NCBI RefSeq assembly: GCF_011762225.1
Contig: NZ_JAASQI010000012.1
Coordinates: forward strand, 1 to 64,000
DNA: 64,000 nt
From: Pseudochelatococcus lubricantis
GTDB lineage: Bacteria > Pseudomonadota > Alphaproteobacteria > Rhizobiales > Beijerinckiaceae
Reading direction: 5' to 3'
Below the pieces are notes generated by a model, which saw nothing but the letters and a program-made list of their open reading frames with translations, was not told the DNA's origin and ran no database searches. This document shows positions 8,654 through 17,223 of this stretch, piece after piece. The translations under genes were made by a program, and so were the position numbers. The number at the start of each line of letters is the position of its first letter. Within the stretch, counting starts at the first letter, position 1.

Positions 8654-10153
8654 ATGAATCGTCGTGACTTTCTCACCCGGCTGATGAGCGGCGCGGCTAC
8701 GCTTGCCGCGCCCGCCGGCCTTTCGCTGCCCACCTCAGCGCGGGCGCAAACGGCCGCCCCTTCTCCGAATGCCGGTTCGCGCCAGCTCGCGGTCGTCAGC
8801 CGGACGCTCGATATCAACGGCCGCGCCGCGCGCGTTTTCGGCCTCACCCAGCCGGACGGCACGCAGGGGCTCGTCCTCAACGCGGGCACCAGCTTCGATG
8901 CGACGCTTGCCAACGCCATCGACGCCCCGACGCTGATCCACTGGCACGGCCTGACGCCACCTTGGGGAATGGACGGCGTGCCGGATAATCCGGCCGCGTC
9001 CCTGCGACCGGCGGAAACCCGCCGCTACACGTTCCCGGCCGGCGCCGGCGGCACGCACTGGATGCACGCGCGCACGCTACAGGAGCAGAACCTGCTGGCC
9101 GCGCCGCTGATCGTCCGCACGGACGAGGACCGGCAGCGCGACGAGCAGGAAGTCGTGATCCTGCTGCACGACTTCTCCTTCACCCCCGCGGAGGAACTCC
9201 TCGCCCGCCTCCGGGGAACATCCGCCGCAGGCGCCGGCATGGGGCACGGTACCATGACGGGGCACGGCATGCCTGATCAGGGAGCCATGGGCCAGGGAGC
9301 CATGGGCCAGGGAGCCATGAATCATGCAGGCATGATGAATCACGGGGCCATGGCCGGGATGGACCTCAACGACATCGATTACGATGCCTATCTCGCCAAC
9401 GACCGCACCCTCGACGACCCGCAGGCCGTTCCGGTGGAGAAGGGCGGACGGGTGCGGCTGCGCATCATCAACGGCGCAACGGCGACCGCCTTCACCATCG
9501 ATACCGGCGCCCTCGCGGGCACGCTGATCGCCGTCGACGGGCAGCAGGTGCAGCCGGTCGCCGGGAATGCGTTTCCGGTCTCCATGGGCCAGCGCCTCGA
9601 CATCCGCCTGCGATTGCCGCCGGAAGGCGGTGCGTATCCGATCCTCGCGCTGCGCGAGGGAGCGGCCGAACGCGCCGGCATCATCCTCGCCTCCGCGGGC
9701 GCGGAGGTGCGCAAGCTCCCCGTGCGGGGGGAAAGCGCCGGGCCGGTGCTCGGTCTCGACCTCGAACGGCGGCTGTCGGCCGCGCGGCCATTGGCGGCCC
9801 GCGCGCCAGACAGCCGCTTCACCCTCACGCTGACGGGCGGCATGGCCGGCTATGTCTGGGGCCTCGAAGGCGGCGACGCCTTGCAGGTAGCGCCGGGCGA
9901 GCGAATCGAGGTCGCGTTCGTCAACGCAACGATGATGGCGCACCCGATGCACCTGCACGGGCATCATTTCCAGGTGACCGCCATTGACGGCGTGGCCATC
10001 GCCGGTGCGGTGCGCGACACGGTTCTGGTGCCGCCGCACGCATCCGTGACCGTCGCCTTCGACGCCGGGAATCCCGGCCACTGGCCGCTCCACTGCCACC
10101 ATCTCTACCATATGGTCACCGGGATGATGGCGTTCGTCGCGTACGCCGCCTGA
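8654..10153 (+). CDS. Multicopper oxidase (CopA/CueO-like), Tat-exported
   Basis: A 499-residue periplasmic multicopper oxidase that probably oxidises Cu(I) to the less toxic Cu(II). A twin-arginine signal (RRDFL at residues 3-7) ends near ARAQ. Copper ligands are clear: HWHG at 96-99, HPMHLHG starting at 430, and the type 1 motif H480-C481-H482-x3-H486-x4-M491. The second motif reads HWMHAR rather than the common WYHSH. A Met/His-rich insert near residues 195-235, partly built from a 15-base tandem repeat (GAMGQ), resembles PcoA/CopA inserts that bind Cu(I). The open frame begins earlier, but the RR motif decides the start. Confidence 0.88.
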   Translation: MNRRDFLTRLMSGAATLAAPAGLSLPTSARAQTAAPSPNAGSRQLAVVSRTLDINGRAARVFGLTQPDGTQGLVLNAGTSFDATLANAIDAPTLIHWHGLTPPWGMDGVPDNPAASLRPAETRRYTFPAGAGGTHWMHARTLQEQNLLAAPLIVRTDEDRQRDEQEVVILLHDFSFTPAEELLARLRGTSAAGAGMGHGTMTGHGMPDQGAMGQGAMGQGAMNHAGMMNHGAMAGMDLNDIDYDAYLANDRTLDDPQAVPVEKGGRVRLRIINGATATAFTIDTGALAGTLIAVDGQQVQPVAGNAFPVSMGQRLDIRLRLPPEGGAYPILALREGAAERAGIILASAGAEVRKLPVRGESAGPVLGLDLERRLSAARPLAARAPDSRFTLTLTGGMAGYVWGLEGGDALQVAPGERIEVAFVNATMMAHPMHLHGHHFQVTAIDGVAIAGAVRDTVLVPPHASVTVAFDAGNPGHWPLHCHHLYHMVTGMMAFVAYAA

Positions 10154-10160
10154 AGCGCCG

Positions 10161-10185
10161 GGGCGAGGGGCGAGGCCCCCCGCCC
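10161..10185 (+). terminator. Hairpin between multicopper oxidase and copper ATPase
   Basis: An 11-bp stem with one mismatch (10161-10171 with 10175-10185) and a 3-base loop, followed by only three T residues. It may end or attenuate transcription, or stabilise the oxidase mRNA. Confidence 0.45.
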
Positions 10186-10232
10186 TTTCCGGATTGACAA
10201 CAGCGTTCCATCCGCGCCGGAGACAGAGGCCG

Positions 10233-12326
10233 ATGACCGAACACAATTCCCATGCGGAGCATCGCGGCCAGCATGAAGGCCCTATGCATGCCCATCATTC
10301 TTCCACCACCACGCAGACCACCCACCGGAACCACGGCCACGCTGGCCACGACCATGCCGCCATGGTCGCCGATTTCCGGCGCCGTTTCTGGGGCGCGCTG
10401 GCACTGACTCCGCCCGTGCTGCTGCTCTCGCCAATGATCCAGCACTGGTTCGGGCTCGGCGATACGCTGTCCTTTCCCGGCAGCGGCTGGCTTCTGTTCG
10501 CTCTGTCCACGGTCGTTTACGTCCATGGCGGCTGGCCGTTCCTGACGGGGTTCGTGTCCGAACTGCGCGACCGGCAACCGGGCATGATGACCCTGATCGC
10601 GCTGGCGATCTCGGCGGCATACTTCTACTCCGCCGCCGTCACCTTCGGCCTGCCGGGCGAATCCTTCTATTGGGAACTGGTGACGCTGATCGTCATCATG
10701 CTGCTGGGCCATTGGCTGGAGATGCGCTCCGTGATGGGCGCCTCGCGCGCGCTGGAGGAACTCGTCCGGCTGCTTCCCGACACCGCGACGATCATTGACG
10801 CGGCCGGCGCGGCGCGGGAGGTGCCCATCTCCGCGCTGAAGCCCGGCGACCGCATCCTCATCCGCCCCGGCGCCAAGGTGCCGGTGGACGGGACAATCGT
10901 CGAGGGCGCGAGTTCCTTCAACGAGGCGATGCTGACGGGCGAATCGCGGCCCGTCTCCAAGGCCCGCGGCGACAGCGCCATCGGTGGCGCGATCAACGGC
11001 GCTGGCGCCGTGACGATCGACGTCACCGCGACCGGGGACAGGACGTATCTCTCGCAGGTCATCAATCTCGTCCGCGAGGCACAGGCCAGCCGGTCGCGCA
11101 CGCAGGACCTCGCGAACCGCGCCGCCGCATGGCTGACCGGCATCGCGCTGACAGCGGGCATTGGCTCGCTCGTCGTCTGGCTGTTCCTCGGGGCGTCCTT
11201 CACCTTCGCGCTCGAACGCATGGTCACCGTGATGGTGATCGCCTGCCCTCATGCGCTGGGCCTCGCGGTTCCGCTCGTCGTGGCCGTCAGCACCGCGCTC
11301 GGCGCCAGCAACGGCTTGCTGATCCGCGACCGCGCCGCCTTCGAGCGGGCGCGGCACCTCGATACGGTGGTGTTCGACAAGACGGGCACGCTCACCGAAG
11401 GCCGGTTCGGCGTGAGCGACATCGTGCTGCTCGCGGAGGGCGACGAGACGCAGGAACTGCGCTACGCCGCCGCCGCCGAAAGCCGATCCGAGCATCCCGT
11501 CGCGCGGGGCCTTGTTGCGGAGGCGCAAAAGCGGGGGCTCGCGCTGCCGCAGGCCGCAGACGTCCGGAACATCACCGGTGAAGGCATCGTGGCGCTCGTG
11601 GAGGGAGAAGAGGTGAGCGTCGTCAGTCCCGGCCATCTGCTGCGGCAGGGCAAGGCCGTCGGCGGCGAAAGGCTCGCGCAGCTGGAGGCGCAGGGCAAGA
11701 CGGTGGTCGTGCTGGTGCGGGATGGCGAACCGCGCGCCCTGTTCGCGCTGGCGGACATCGTCCGGCCGGAATCGAAGGAAGCTATCGCGGAGCTGAAGCG
11801 TCTCGGCGTCAGGTCCGTGATGCTGACGGGCGATGCGGAAGGCGTCGCGAAGGCCGTATCCGCCGAACTCGGCATTGCCGAGTATTTCGCGCAAGTCCTG
11901 CCCGACCGGAAATCGGCCCGCATCCGCGAGCTTCAGGCCCGTGGCCTGCGGGTGGCGATGGTGGGCGACGGTGTCAACGACGCCCCCGCCCTCGTGCAGG
12001 CCGACCTTGGCGTCGCCATCGGCGCGGGAACGGATGTCGCCGTGGAATCGGCGGATGTCGTGCTGGTCCGCAGCGATCCGCGCGACGTCGCCGCGATCAT
12101 CGGCCTGTCGCGCGCCACCTACCGGAAGATGGTGCAGAACCTGATCTGGGCAACCGCCTACAACGCCCTCGCCATTCCGATGGCGGCCGGGCTCACTTTC
12201 GGCACAGGTTTCCTGATGACGCCGGCGGTCGGCGCTGTCTTCATGTCCGCGAGCACAGTCATCGTGGCCATCAACGCGCAGTTGCTCAGGTTCTACCGCA
12301 GCCAGCCTGCCGGGGCAGCCGGATGA
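10233..12326 (+). CDS. copB: Copper-exporting P-type ATPase, CopB type (P1B-3)
   Basis: A 697-residue inner-membrane ATPase that pumps copper (or silver) ions out of the cytoplasm. It has a His-rich N-terminus instead of CxxC domains, the membrane motif C338-P339-H340 that defines the CopB group, the phosphatase motif TGES, the phosphorylated Asp D382 in DKTGTLTEG, and the hinge [10 protein letters not shown]. The ATG at 10233 follows a GGAGACAGAGG ribosome site; the frame opens 39 bases earlier without support. Together with the two upstream genes it forms a copper-tolerance module. CPH-type pumps have been linked to Cu(II)/Ag(I), but this cannot be decided here. Confidence 0.9.
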   Translation: MTEHNSHAEHRGQHEGPMHAHHSSTTTQTTHRNHGHAGHDHAAMVADFRRRFWGALALTPPVLLLSPMIQHWFGLGDTLSFPGSGWLLFALSTVVYVHGGWPFLTGFVSELRDRQPGMMTLIALAISAAYFYSAAVTFGLPGESFYWELVTLIVIMLLGHWLEMRSVMGASRALEELVRLLPDTATIIDAAGAAREVPISALKPGDRILIRPGAKVPVDGTIVEGASSFNEAMLTGESRPVSKARGDSAIGGAINGAGAVTIDVTATGDRTYLSQVINLVREAQASRSRTQDLANRAAAWLTGIALTAGIGSLVVWLFLGASFTFALERMVTVMVIACPHALGLAVPLVVAVSTALGASNGLLIRDRAAFERARHLDTVVFDKTGTLTEGRFGVSDIVLLAEGDETQELRYAAAAESRSEHPVARGLVAEAQKRGLALPQAADVRNITGEGIVALVEGEEVSVVSPGHLLRQGKAVGGERLAQLEAQGKTVVVLVRDGEPRALFALADIVRPESKEAIAELKRLGVRSVMLTGDAEGVAKAVSAELGIAEYFAQVLPDRKSARIRELQARGLRVAMVGDGVNDAPALVQADLGVAIGAGTDVAVESADVVLVRSDPRDVAAIIGLSRATYRKMVQNLIWATAYNALAIPMAAGLTFGTGFLMTPAVGAVFMSASTVIVAINAQLLRFYRSQPAGAAG

Positions 12327-12479
12327 TCGGCCGCATGATCACTCGCCTTCCCTGCCGTTCAGGCTTTCGCCCTCGCGGACGGGAAACACCGCCTCGTTCA
12401 TCTGATGATCGCGGAGGGGATGGGCCTGCCTGCCGGGTGCGATGGCGGTGACATCGCAGCCGAATTTCCTTGCGCCGGA

Positions 12480-12506
12480 CGTCACAAACCGGAGGGCTCG
12501 CCGGTC
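12480..12506 (+). promoter_or_regulatory. Candidate ECF41 promoter
   Basis: CGTCACA (12480-12486), 16 bases, then GGTC (12503-12506). This differs by one base in each element from the ECF41 consensus as I remember it, TGTCACA-N16-CGTC. It sits 38 bases before the AhpD-like gene that is paired with the ECF41 sigma gene, as expected for an autoregulated pair. Confidence 0.5.
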
Positions 12507-12543
12507 ATGAGGATGTCAACCCCTCCCACAGGAGCATCATGTT

Positions 12544-12975
12544 ATGACGACCAGCGAACCCGTCAACCATTCCCGGACCATCCCCGAGGCGTTCAAGGCG
12601 CTGCTGCACGTCCACGAGGTGCTGGACGCGACCGGCTTCGACCGCACCGTGCATCATCTCGTCCTGCTGCGCGCCTCCCAGATCAACGGCTGCGCTTATT
12701 GCGTGAAGATGCACACGCGGGAAGCGCGTGAGGACGGCGAGACCAACGAACGGCTCGACCGGCTGGTGGTCTGGGATCAGGTCGACGACTTCTCGCCCAA
12801 AGAGCGCGCCGCGCTCGCATGGACGGAGGCGCTTACCTCCCTCGACCGCAAGACCGACTACGGCGCGCTGCGCGCCGGGTTGCGCCGGCACTTCAGCGAC
12901 AGCGAGATCGGCATCCTCACGACGACGGTGGGGATGATCAATCTGTGGAACCGCCTCCAGGTTTCCGCGCATTGA
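12544..12975 (+). CDS. Carboxymuconolactone decarboxylase / AhpD-like protein
   Basis: A 143-residue cytoplasmic protein of the AhpD fold. The redox motif C50-x2-C53 with H57 (CAYCVKMH) marks the alkylhydroperoxidase-like subgroup, so a thiol-dependent peroxidase or redox role is more likely than lactone decarboxylation. A GGAG site precedes the ATG. It lies 26 bases upstream of an ECF41 sigma factor gene, a known pairing for that sigma group, in which these enzymes are the usual regulated target. Confidence 0.85.
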   Translation: MTTSEPVNHSRTIPEAFKALLHVHEVLDATGFDRTVHHLVLLRASQINGCAYCVKMHTREAREDGETNERLDRLVVWDQVDDFSPKERAALAWTEALTSLDRKTDYGALRAGLRRHFSDSEIGILTTTVGMINLWNRLQVSAH

Positions 12976-13001
12976 AGCATGCCCCGGATGGAGGCAACGG
13001 C

Positions 13002-13895
13002 ATGGACGACACGCATGACATGGCCCTGTTCGAGCGCCAGAGGCCGTTCCTTCTGGGGCTGGCGTACCGCATCCTCGGCTCGCACGCCGACGCCGAGGAT
13101 GCGGTGCAGGACACGTTCCTGAAATGGCGCGGCACCGACCGCGCTGCTATCGCGAACCCGGCGGCTTGGCTCACCACCGCCTGCACGCGCCGCTGCCTCA
13201 ACCTCCTCAGCTCCGCGCAGCGGGTGCGCACGGACTATGTCGGCGTCTGGCTGCCGGAGCCTATCCAGCTTGCCAGCGACGAAACGCCGGAGGACGCCGT
13301 CGCGCTGGCGTCGAGCCTGTCGACCGCCTTCCTGCTTCTTCTCGAACGGTTGACGCCGAAGGAGCGCGCCGCCTATCTGCTCCACGATATCTTCGATCTC
13401 GACTACGATGCCGTCGCCGCGGCGCTCGGCATGCAGGAGGCGGCCTGCCGCAAGCTGGTCTCGCGGGCGCGGGCAAGCGTGGGTGAGGAGAAGCCGCGCC
13501 ATGTCGCGCCACGGGCGCGTCAGGAACGGCTGCTCGCCGCCTTCCAGCACGCGGTGGCGACCGGCGACACGAGCGCGCTCGCCACTCTCCTGTCGGACGA
13601 CATCGTGCTCGCGGCGGACGGCGGTGGCAAGGCAGCGGCCATCGGGCAGCCGGTTTCCGGCAGGGCCGAGGTGCTGGCTTTCGTCGCGGCGCGCCTCACG
13701 CAGTGGTGGCGCACTTACGAATGGCGGATCGCCCCCATCAACGGCCTGCTGGGCGTGCTGCTCTTCGAGAACGGGCGCCTCATCGCGGCGGTGAGTTTTT
13801 CCTGCGACGCGCAGGATCGCGCGACGGGCATCTACATCGTGCGCAACCCCGACAAGCTCGCGCTTATTCGGGAGACGGGAACACGGCTTTCATGA
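13002..13895 (+). CDS. ECF41-group RNA polymerase sigma factor with fused SnoaL-like domain
   Basis: A 297-residue sigma-70-type factor. Region 2 (residues 5-75, with AEDAVQDTFLKW) and region 4 (about 105-160) are followed by a C-terminal SnoaL-like extension. The extension carries DGGGK at 206-210 and NPDKL at 282-286, both signatures of ECF41, where this domain replaces an anti-sigma factor and tunes activity. GGAGG precedes the ATG at 13002; the frame opens much earlier inside the upstream gene. It is co-directional with the AhpD-like gene that it likely activates. Confidence 0.9.
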   Translation: MDDTHDMALFERQRPFLLGLAYRILGSHADAEDAVQDTFLKWRGTDRAAIANPAAWLTTACTRRCLNLLSSAQRVRTDYVGVWLPEPIQLASDETPEDAVALASSLSTAFLLLLERLTPKERAAYLLHDIFDLDYDAVAAALGMQEAACRKLVSRARASVGEEKPRHVAPRARQERLLAAFQHAVATGDTSALATLLSDDIVLAADGGGKAAAIGQPVSGRAEVLAFVAARLTQWWRTYEWRIAPINGLLGVLLFENGRLIAAVSFSCDAQDRATGIYIVRNPDKLALIRETGTRLS

Positions 13896-13929
13896 ACGAT
13901 CCATCGTTTGCCGGCGCGGCAGCCGCCTT

Positions 13930-13947
13930 GGCCGCCGGGCGGCGGCC
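13930..13947. terminator. GC-rich hairpin between convergent genes
   Basis: GGCCGCC (13930-13936), GGGC, GGCGGCC (13941-13947): a perfect 7-bp stem between the ends of the sigma gene and the ABC exporter gene. It may end transcription from both sides, although there is no long T-run. Confidence 0.4.
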
Positions 13948-13962
13948 TTGCGGCGGTATGCC

Positions 13963-15678
13963 TCACGGCGGCACAGCCTCCCGCGGAGAGTGGGCGAGGC
14001 TTCCCCTCGGCAGGATTCTTGCGGTACCGTCCGCGATTTCGATCACCTGATCGTCCGGCGCGATGACGCCCCGGCGATGGGTGATGGCGACGATCGTCAT
14101 GTGGTCCGCCAGCCTTCTGATTTCCGTCATGATTTCCGTTTCCGTCGCCTCGTCCAGCGCGGAGCTGGCCTCGTCCAGGAACAGGAACTGCGGATCGGCA
14201 TAGAGCGCGCGGGCGATGGCGATGCGCTGCCGCTCGCCGCCGGAAAGCTTGAGGCCGCGCTCCCCGACCTTCGTCTGCAGGCCATCCGGCAGGCGGCCGA
14301 TGAAGTCCGTCACCGAAGCCCGCTCGGTCGCCCGCCTCAGGCGCTCCTCGTCGATCTGACGTCCGAGCGCGATGTTCGCGGCGATGGTATCGTTCAGCAG
14401 CAGCACGTCCTGCGGCACGACGCCGACCACCTCGTACCAGTCGTGCCGGGAAACGGTGGCGAGGTCGACATCGTCCACCATGACGCGGCCGCTCTCCGGC
14501 TCCAGTGCCTTCAGCGCCAGCTTGAACACGGTCGACTTGCCCGCACCCGTTTCCCCGGTCAGGAACGTGATGCGCCCCCTGTCCGCCGTGAAGCCGACAT
14601 GGGAAACGATGGTACGCGGCCCGTAGGCGAATGCGACGTCCTCGAACGACAGCCGCCCTTCCGTGATTCGCAGGGTGCGGCGGTGCTCCGTTTCCGGCTC
14701 TTCCGCCGCCGTCCACATGCGCGCGAAGGGCAGGCAGCCGGCATAGGCCTTCGCGACGTCGTCGATGGCCGAGCCGATCATTTCGAACGGCTGGTTGAGC
14801 TGGATCATCAGCATGTTGATGAGCACCACGCCGCCCACCGTGAGTTCGCCCGCGTAGTAGCGCGGCAGCAGCAGCAGGAACGTGACGGAGAGCTGCACGG
14901 CGAGCGCCGCGCCGAACAGCACGGCGAGCGCGATACGCCGCCCGGCCCATCGCGTCCACGCGGTGCGCGCCTCGCCGGCCCGGGCGGAGAACGTCTCCGT
15001 GATCCAGCGGTCTCCGCCGAAATAGCGCAGCGTCTCCATGGCGTTGACGATATTGCCGATGTATTTCGCGTTTTCCTGGCCGGCGGCGACGGCCTTGTCC
15101 AGCAGCGCCCGCGTCCACTGGTTGGCGAAATGCGTGAGCGTGATGAAGATGGCGCCGTAGACGATGACGATCGCCACCATCTCCAGATTGATCGCCGCGC
15201 CCAGCACGCCGATGCTGAGCAGAATCTGGATGACACCCGGAAGGAAGACGATCAGCGCGAGCTGGACGATGATGAAGATCGCCTGCTCGCCCTTCTCCCG
15301 CGCGCTCTGGATTTCGACGGGGTTGTGGTCGATGAAGAAGCCGATCTTCTTGCGCAGCAGGCGCTCGAAGAAACTGGTGCCGGCGATGAAGTTGAGGTTC
15401 TGCGCGGCGATGAGCGACATGTAGTTGAGGGCGTAGGTCAGCGCCGTCGTGACGCCGCGCAGCACGGCATAACCGATGAAGAAGGCGATCATCAGCGCCG
15501 GCGGCGTCTCGCCGCCGAGATCGTCGATCAGGCGGGAAAACAACGTCGGCGCCACGACATTGCCAACGGCGGACAACGCCACCACCACGGCAATGCCCAT
15601 GAGATACCAGCGCGACGTGCGCCAGAACCGGGCATAGATATGCCGGACGGGAGTCAGGATGAGGCCCCAGTCATTCAC
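13963..15678 (-). CDS. ABC exporter, membrane and ATPase domains fused (ATM1/HMT-like)
   Basis: A 571-residue half-transporter that would act as a homodimer in the inner membrane. Residues 1-315 are a six-helix exporter domain and 340-571 the ATPase, with Walker A GETGAGKST (375-383), signature LSGGE (478-482) and Walker B FLFLDEASS (498-506). The stretch TKVGERGLKLSGGE is typical of ATM1/HMT1-type exporters, which handle glutathione-linked metal or sulfur compounds, so that subgroup is favoured over MsbA. This is a likeness, not proof. It is convergent with the sigma gene and not clearly in an operon with acvB upstream. Confidence 0.8.
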   Translation of the reverse strand: MNDWGLILTPVRHIYARFWRTSRWYLMGIAVVVALSAVGNVVAPTLFSRLIDDLGGETPPALMIAFFIGYAVLRGVTTALTYALNYMSLIAAQNLNFIAGTSFFERLLRKKIGFFIDHNPVEIQSAREKGEQAIFIIVQLALIVFLPGVIQILLSIGVLGAAINLEMVAIVIVYGAIFITLTHFANQWTRALLDKAVAAGQENAKYIGNIVNAMETLRYFGGDRWITETFSARAGEARTAWTRWAGRRIALAVLFGAALAVQLSVTFLLLLPRYYAGELTVGGVVLINMLMIQLNQPFEMIGSAIDDVAKAYAGCLPFARMWTAAEEPETEHRRTLRITEGRLSFEDVAFAYGPRTIVSHVGFTADRGRITFLTGETGAGKSTVFKLALKALEPESGRVMVDDVDLATVSRHDWYEVVGVVPQDVLLLNDTIAANIALGRQIDEERLRRATERASVTDFIGRLPDGLQTKVGERGLKLSGGERQRIAIARALYADPQFLFLDEASSALDEATETEIMTEIRRLADHMTIVAITHRRGVIAPDDQVIEIADGTARILPRGSLAHSPREAVPP

Positions 15679-15767
15679 GGCGATTTTCTCCAGATGGAAT
15701 CGGCGACCCGGACTTGCACGCGCAGCTTATCGCCCGTCCGTGGCGCGACAAAGAACTTCCCGCCGCC

Positions 15768-17189
15768 TCATGGCGCGGCCGCCCCCTGCCCTGCCGGCTG
15801 GAGACGCTGCCAGATCAGTTCGGCCAGATGCGCGTAATCGCCGTCGAAATGATGGCCGCCCTCTAACGGCACGCGCTGCGCCGGCCCCAGCTCCGCGGCC
15901 GTGCAGGACGTATCGCCGCTGTCGGCGTCTTCCTTGCCGTAGATGCACTGGGTGCGGTCCAGCGGCAGGCCGGCGAGCAGCGGCGGGATCGGCGCGCCGG
16001 AGGACGTGCCCGCGCTGATGAAGCCTTCCAGCGTGACCTCGTAATCCGCCGTCAGCCCCAGCGACAGCAGCGACACCAGCGCGACGTTGTCCTTCACGGC
16101 CTTCGTCATGGAGGGCCAGGCACCCGGTATCACGTCCGCGCCGAAGGAGAAGCCGGCCAGCACATAACGGTTCACGCCGAACGCCCGGCCGTAATGATCG
16201 AACAGCAGCCCCAGATCGGCGGCCAGTTCGCGCGGATCCCGCTTGGCCCAGAAATAGCGCAGGGAGTCGAGCCCGACGACGGCCACGCCACGCTGCGCCA
16301 GCCACTCGCCGATTTCCCTGTCTATGTCGCGCCAGCCGCCGTCGCCGGAAACAATGATGGCCAGCGCGTTGGCCTTCCCTTCCGGCTCGATGACGGAAAC
16401 TGGCAATCCCGAGGCACCTCGGTCTCCTCCGCCTCCCAGTTTCAGGGCGTTGTCGACGATCGCGGACCGCACCGCGTCGTCGTCCCCCGCCGGAATGAAG
16501 CGCGCGTCGTCGAGCGCCGACTGGAAATCCTCGATTCGGCGGCGGTCACTTTCCGGCGCGATCACGCGCCACGCATCCGGCAGCGGGGTCCGTGGCGGCG
16601 GCAGCGCGAACAGCCCGTCGCCGGCGGAAGTGAGGGGCGTGTCGAAGCAATAGGTCCTGTCCGCGCGGATCACCGGCTGAAAGCCGACGCTGATGCCGCC
16701 CGCCAGCGTATTGACCGGCGCCTGCGCCGCAGCGACGTAGGCGAACGCGGCACCCTCGCCGCGGCCGATGATGATCGGATAGAAATAGCGCCTGAGGCCC
16801 AGATCCTTCTCGATCTCGCGGGCAAGGTCCTTCAGGTCGTCCGAGACGTAGTGGCATTCGTTGTCCGCCGGGGCGGCGGCGAGCCGCGCCCGCACGTCGT
16901 CGAAATCCAGCGTCACGGTAATGAGCCCGGCACGCGCGAGCGCCTGCACGTCGTCATCGCGCGCGGAGGCGCTGGCGGCATCCGTCACCAGCACCGCGAG
17001 CCCGCGCACGTCCACCTCCGGGCGCGTGACGGAGACCTTGCCGAAGGTCGCGGTATCGATTTCGGAGACCGTCAACCGGGGCGGCAGGATATGTGACAGG
17101 ATGCTGCTGCCGAAGAGCACCACGCCAATGGCGAGCATTCCCGCCGCGACAAGGCTGGCAAGGATGCGAAACAGCACAATGGATTTCAT
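15768..17189 (-). CDS. acvB: AcvB/VirJ family periplasmic lysyl-phosphatidylglycerol hydrolase
   Basis: A 473-residue protein with an N-terminal hydrophobic segment (residues 5-32) and two alpha/beta-hydrolase-like halves. The second half, from about residue 262, is the VirJ domain, with nucleophile S348 in GFSFGAD and a likely catalytic histidine in GGHHFDGD. The first half carries a degenerate elbow (GRGEG) without serine. In Agrobacterium and Rhizobium, AcvB removes lysine from lysyl-phosphatidylglycerol and is co-transcribed with lpiA. The same arrangement is seen here: its start is 35 bases downstream of the lpiA stop. Confidence 0.88.
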   Translation of the reverse strand: MKSIVLFRILASLVAAGMLAIGVVLFGSSILSHILPPRLTVSEIDTATFGKVSVTRPEVDVRGLAVLVTDAASASARDDDVQALARAGLITVTLDFDDVRARLAAAPADNECHYVSDDLKDLAREIEKDLGLRRYFYPIIIGRGEGAAFAYVAAAQAPVNTLAGGISVGFQPVIRADRTYCFDTPLTSAGDGLFALPPPRTPLPDAWRVIAPESDRRRIEDFQSALDDARFIPAGDDDAVRSAIVDNALKLGGGGDRGASGLPVSVIEPEGKANALAIIVSGDGGWRDIDREIGEWLAQRGVAVVGLDSLRYFWAKRDPRELAADLGLLFDHYGRAFGVNRYVLAGFSFGADVIPGAWPSMTKAVKDNVALVSLLSLGLTADYEVTLEGFISAGTSSGAPIPPLLAGLPLDRTQCIYGKEDADSGDTSCTAAELGPAQRVPLEGGHHFDGDYAHLAELIWQRLQPAGQGAAAP

Positions 17190-17223
17190 CGCCGCCCGTC
17201 TTTCGTTGTCGTTTGCCGGAAAA

